In this document: in pieces, positions 6,508 through 7,587 of the stretch | Layout: every line of letters starts with the position of its first letter | Position numbering within the stretch: position 1 is the first letter of the stretch | Assembly: GCA_015493675.1 (NCBI GenBank) | Contig: WGCR01000544.1 | Coordinates: forward strand, 1 to 7,587 | From: Anaerolineae bacterium | Lineage (GTDB): Bacteria; Chloroflexota; Anaerolineae; J102 | Reading direction: 5' to 3' | DNA length: 7,587 nt | Program-made: the position numbers and the translations under genes | Notes under the pieces: model-generated | The model's input: only the letters and a program-made list of their open reading frames with translations | What the model was told of the DNA's origin: nothing | Databases searched by the model: none

Positions 6508-7236
6508 TTATCCGTTCACGGCGCTGGGCAATAATTTCGCAGCCGACGGCCACAATTTTGAGACATATTGATAGCGATCGGGCCGAATCCTTATGTTGGA
6601 CCAGACCAGCGGATATCCGGTTGCGCTGAGAGAGATGCGCTGAACCAACAGAACCGAGGATTCTTCAGGCAAGTTCAGTATCGCCATATCTTGCGATGTG
6701 GCCGGAGCCATCTCAAAGGTTTCCTTCATTTCGTCGGTGAAAGTGAGGTACTTTTCTTCGAGTAGCTTTTGAAACGAATAATGAGAAACATCATCGTTTT
6801 CCAGGCCTGGACAGATTTCAAATGGAATGAAATTCGTCTGATTTGCCAATGCCTCTCCATTCACATATCGAGTGCGCACAAAGCGATAAACGGGCGCTCC
6901 CAACGCTATGGCCAGCTTTTCGGCCACCTGGGTGGTTGCTGGTTCGATCTCGACCTTGCGCACTTCTGAAGTAGGATTGAAGCCTAGTTTTTGAGTATGG
7001 CTGAAGACGCTATCGCGGGGAGATGCCAATTGGAGAAACATAAAGCCTGTATCTTCTTGCCCCTTTACCAATCCTTTGCGTTGCGCCGCTTGTAACACCT
7101 GCAACATTTGCTCCCTGGTGGCGCCAAATTGTTTTGCCAAATGATGAACCGAGTAAACGGCGTCCTTGTCATATTTATTGGCAAGAATACTTTGCTCAAA
7201 CTGGCGCTGAAGTTTGCTCGGGAAATCTATTTTCAA
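6508..7236 (-). CDS. GntR-like regulator with UTRA domain and diverged helix-turn-helix; TTG start
   Basis: From the TTG at 7236 the protein has 242 residues. The C-terminal half (about 80-230) is a clear UTRA domain: VYRFVRTRYVNGEALANQTNFIP, then LNLPEESSVLLVQRIS and the closing IRIRPDRYQYVSKL. The N-terminal part keeps the GntR layout (LQRQFEQSILANKY, LAKQFGATREQMLQVLQAAQRKGLV at about 33-57), but lacks the PLYxQI opening, the LPSE motif, the SRxTVRxAL recognition helix consensus and the GxGTFV wing. It may bind a different operator or work as a partner of the next regulator (inference). TTG is chosen because AGGAG (7244-7248) lies 7 nt before it. A longer reading from another TTG at 7275 lacks such a site. 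It is the first gene after the strong promoter at 7383-7411, with a leader of about 140 nt, so it may autoregulate the cluster. Confidence 0.85.
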   Translation of the reverse strand: MKIDFPSKLQRQFEQSILANKYDKDAVYSVHHLAKQFGATREQMLQVLQAAQRKGLVKGQEDTGFMFLQLASPRDSVFSHTQKLGFNPTSEVRKVEIEPATTQVAEKLAIALGAPVYRFVRTRYVNGEALANQTNFIPFEICPGLENDDVSHYSFQKLLEEKYLTFTDEMKETFEMAPATSQDMAILNLPEESSVLLVQRISLSATGYPLVWSNIRIRPDRYQYVSKLWPSAAKLLPSAVNG

Positions 7237-7243
7237 GATATTA

Positions 7244-7248
7244 CTCCT
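7244..7248 (-). promoter_or_regulatory. Shine-Dalgarno that fixes the TTG start of the first regulator
   Basis: AGGAG on the minus strand, 7 nt from the TTG at 7236. A second purine-rich block, GGAGGGG, lies at 7251-7257. Both would be inside the coding region if translation began at 7275, which makes the 7236 start more likely. Confidence 0.75.
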
Positions 7249-7367
7249 CGCCCCTCCAAATGAGAAGACGCTCAACTTTGATAGTTGGTGGTAATGTAGT
7301 TGGCTTTTTCAGGTTGGAGATCAAATCTGTTAACATGATAATGTCTTATTCTGCATGATGATTAGTT

Positions 7368-7389
7368 GTCTATACTGCAATTAGTATAG
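7368..7389. promoter_or_regulatory. Candidate operator: perfect inverted repeat overlapping the -10 element
   Basis: CTATACT (7370-7376) and AGTATAG (7383-7389) are perfect inverted repeats with a 6-nt spacer, forming a 20-bp dyad. The left half extends to GTCTATAC (7368-7375), which fits the GT-N-TA-N-AC pattern described for HutC-type GntR operators. The dyad covers the -10 box and the likely transcription start, an ideal place for repression. Binding by one of the three encoded regulators is an inference. Confidence 0.6.
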
Positions 7390-7411
7390 CACGAAGGAGA
7401 TGTCTTGTCAA
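7383..7411 (-). promoter_or_regulatory. Sigma-70-type promoter driving the regulator and downstream cluster
   Basis: On the minus strand TTGACA (7411-7406) and TATACT (7388-7383) are separated by exactly 17 nt. The -35 is a perfect match and the -10 matches 5 of 6 (TATAAT). Transcription should start near 7376, leaving a leader of about 140 nt before the TTG at 7236. This leader (7237-7376) has a tiny ATG-initiated 8-codon reading frame near 7352 and a weak 5-bp stem near 7273-7287, but no recognisable riboswitch. Confidence 0.8.
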
Positions 7412-7587
7412 TATCCCGCATTGCTGTGGGGGCGTTTCAAAATTGGGGCGTTGTGCGCCGTACGCCCCGGAGGTGAACCTCCGGGCTAGGAATGACGCCC
7501 CGTAAACGGGGCTTTTGCGGCTGCGGGAACCTCAAAGCCGGGTTCACCCGGCGTCGTTTTGTAGCCCGGCGACTTCAGCGCCGGGCG
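7412..7587. repeat. Array of four short GC-rich hairpins (intergenic repeat cluster)
   Basis: Four perfect stems follow one another: 7466-7474/7477-7485 (CCCGGAGGT), 7497-7503/7506-7512 (GCCCCGT), 7537-7543/7546-7552 (GCCGGGT) and 7564-7571/7579-7586 (GCCCGGCG). GGGGCG at 7445-7450 also pairs with CGCCCC at 7463-7468. The first (read on the minus strand) and last share the start TAGCCCGG followed by a variable stem, so they are members of one repeat family in opposite orientations. Nothing coding is visible in the stretch. It lies upstream of the promoter and runs to the window edge. The unit may be MITE- or REP-like; the second stem followed by TTTT could also serve as a weak plus-strand terminator for a gene to the left, but no such gene exists. 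Confidence 0.7.

Noticed and set aside
7237..7275. Longer N terminus of the first regulator from TTG at 7275
   Set aside because: The good Shine-Dalgarno (7244-7248) would be inside the coding region and belongs to the TTG at 7236.
7412..7587. CRISPR array
   Set aside because: The four hairpins differ in stem sequence and there are no identical direct repeats with regular unique spacers.

Overview
The window holds one collinear, all-minus-strand gene cluster that looks like a catabolic and regulatory locus for an unusual sugar or sugar acid. The organism is most likely a bacterium of the Chloroflexota (Anaerolineae-like) or a similar environmental lineage. That is an inference from three things: a monoderm-style lipoprotein binding protein with a long Ser/Glu/Gln/Pro linker, a gene mix of RuBisCO-like protein plus UPF0261 plus several GntR/UTRA regulators, and intergenic DNA full of hairpin repeats of the 'cACGAAGg' and 'tAGCCCGG' types.

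Reading in the direction of transcription (high to low coordinates): a repeat-rich stretch of four small hairpins (about 7445-7586); a near-consensus sigma-70 promoter (TTGACA-17-TATACT, 7411-7383) whose -10 element lies in a perfect inverted repeat; a UTRA-domain regulator with a diverged helix-turn-helix and a TTG start (7236-6508); a canonical GntR/UTRA regulator (6474-5677); a MITE-like element with terminal inverted repeats and flanking 7-bp direct repeats (5665-5507); a metallo-beta-lactamase-fold lactonase-type hydrolase (5478-4648); a 15-bp-stem hairpin (4621-4582); a UPF0261/Tm-1-like protein (4526-3267); a third GntR/UTRA regulator (3263-2532); an RpiB/LacAB sugar-phosphate isomerase (2459-1989); a RuBisCO-like protein (1961-669); and the first 149 codons of an ABC-transporter solute-binding lipoprotein (449 to the window edge).

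Working model (inference): a sugar or lactone enters through the ABC importer whose binding protein begins at the left edge. A lactone intermediate could be opened by the MBL-fold hydrolase. The RuBisCO-like protein, which keeps the metal/carbamate residues but not all RuBP-binding residues, could act on a branched or keto sugar-acid phosphate. The RpiB-family isomerase could then handle the resulting short ketose phosphate. The closest described precedent is D-apiose/acid-sugar catabolism, where RuBisCO-like proteins decarboxylate or cleave 3-oxo-isoapionate-4-phosphate and RpiB-family enzymes isomerise erythrulose phosphates. No kinase, dehydrogenase or permease gene is visible here, so the substrate is not proven. 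The presence of three UTRA regulators and a lone UPF0261 protein makes the locus unusual.
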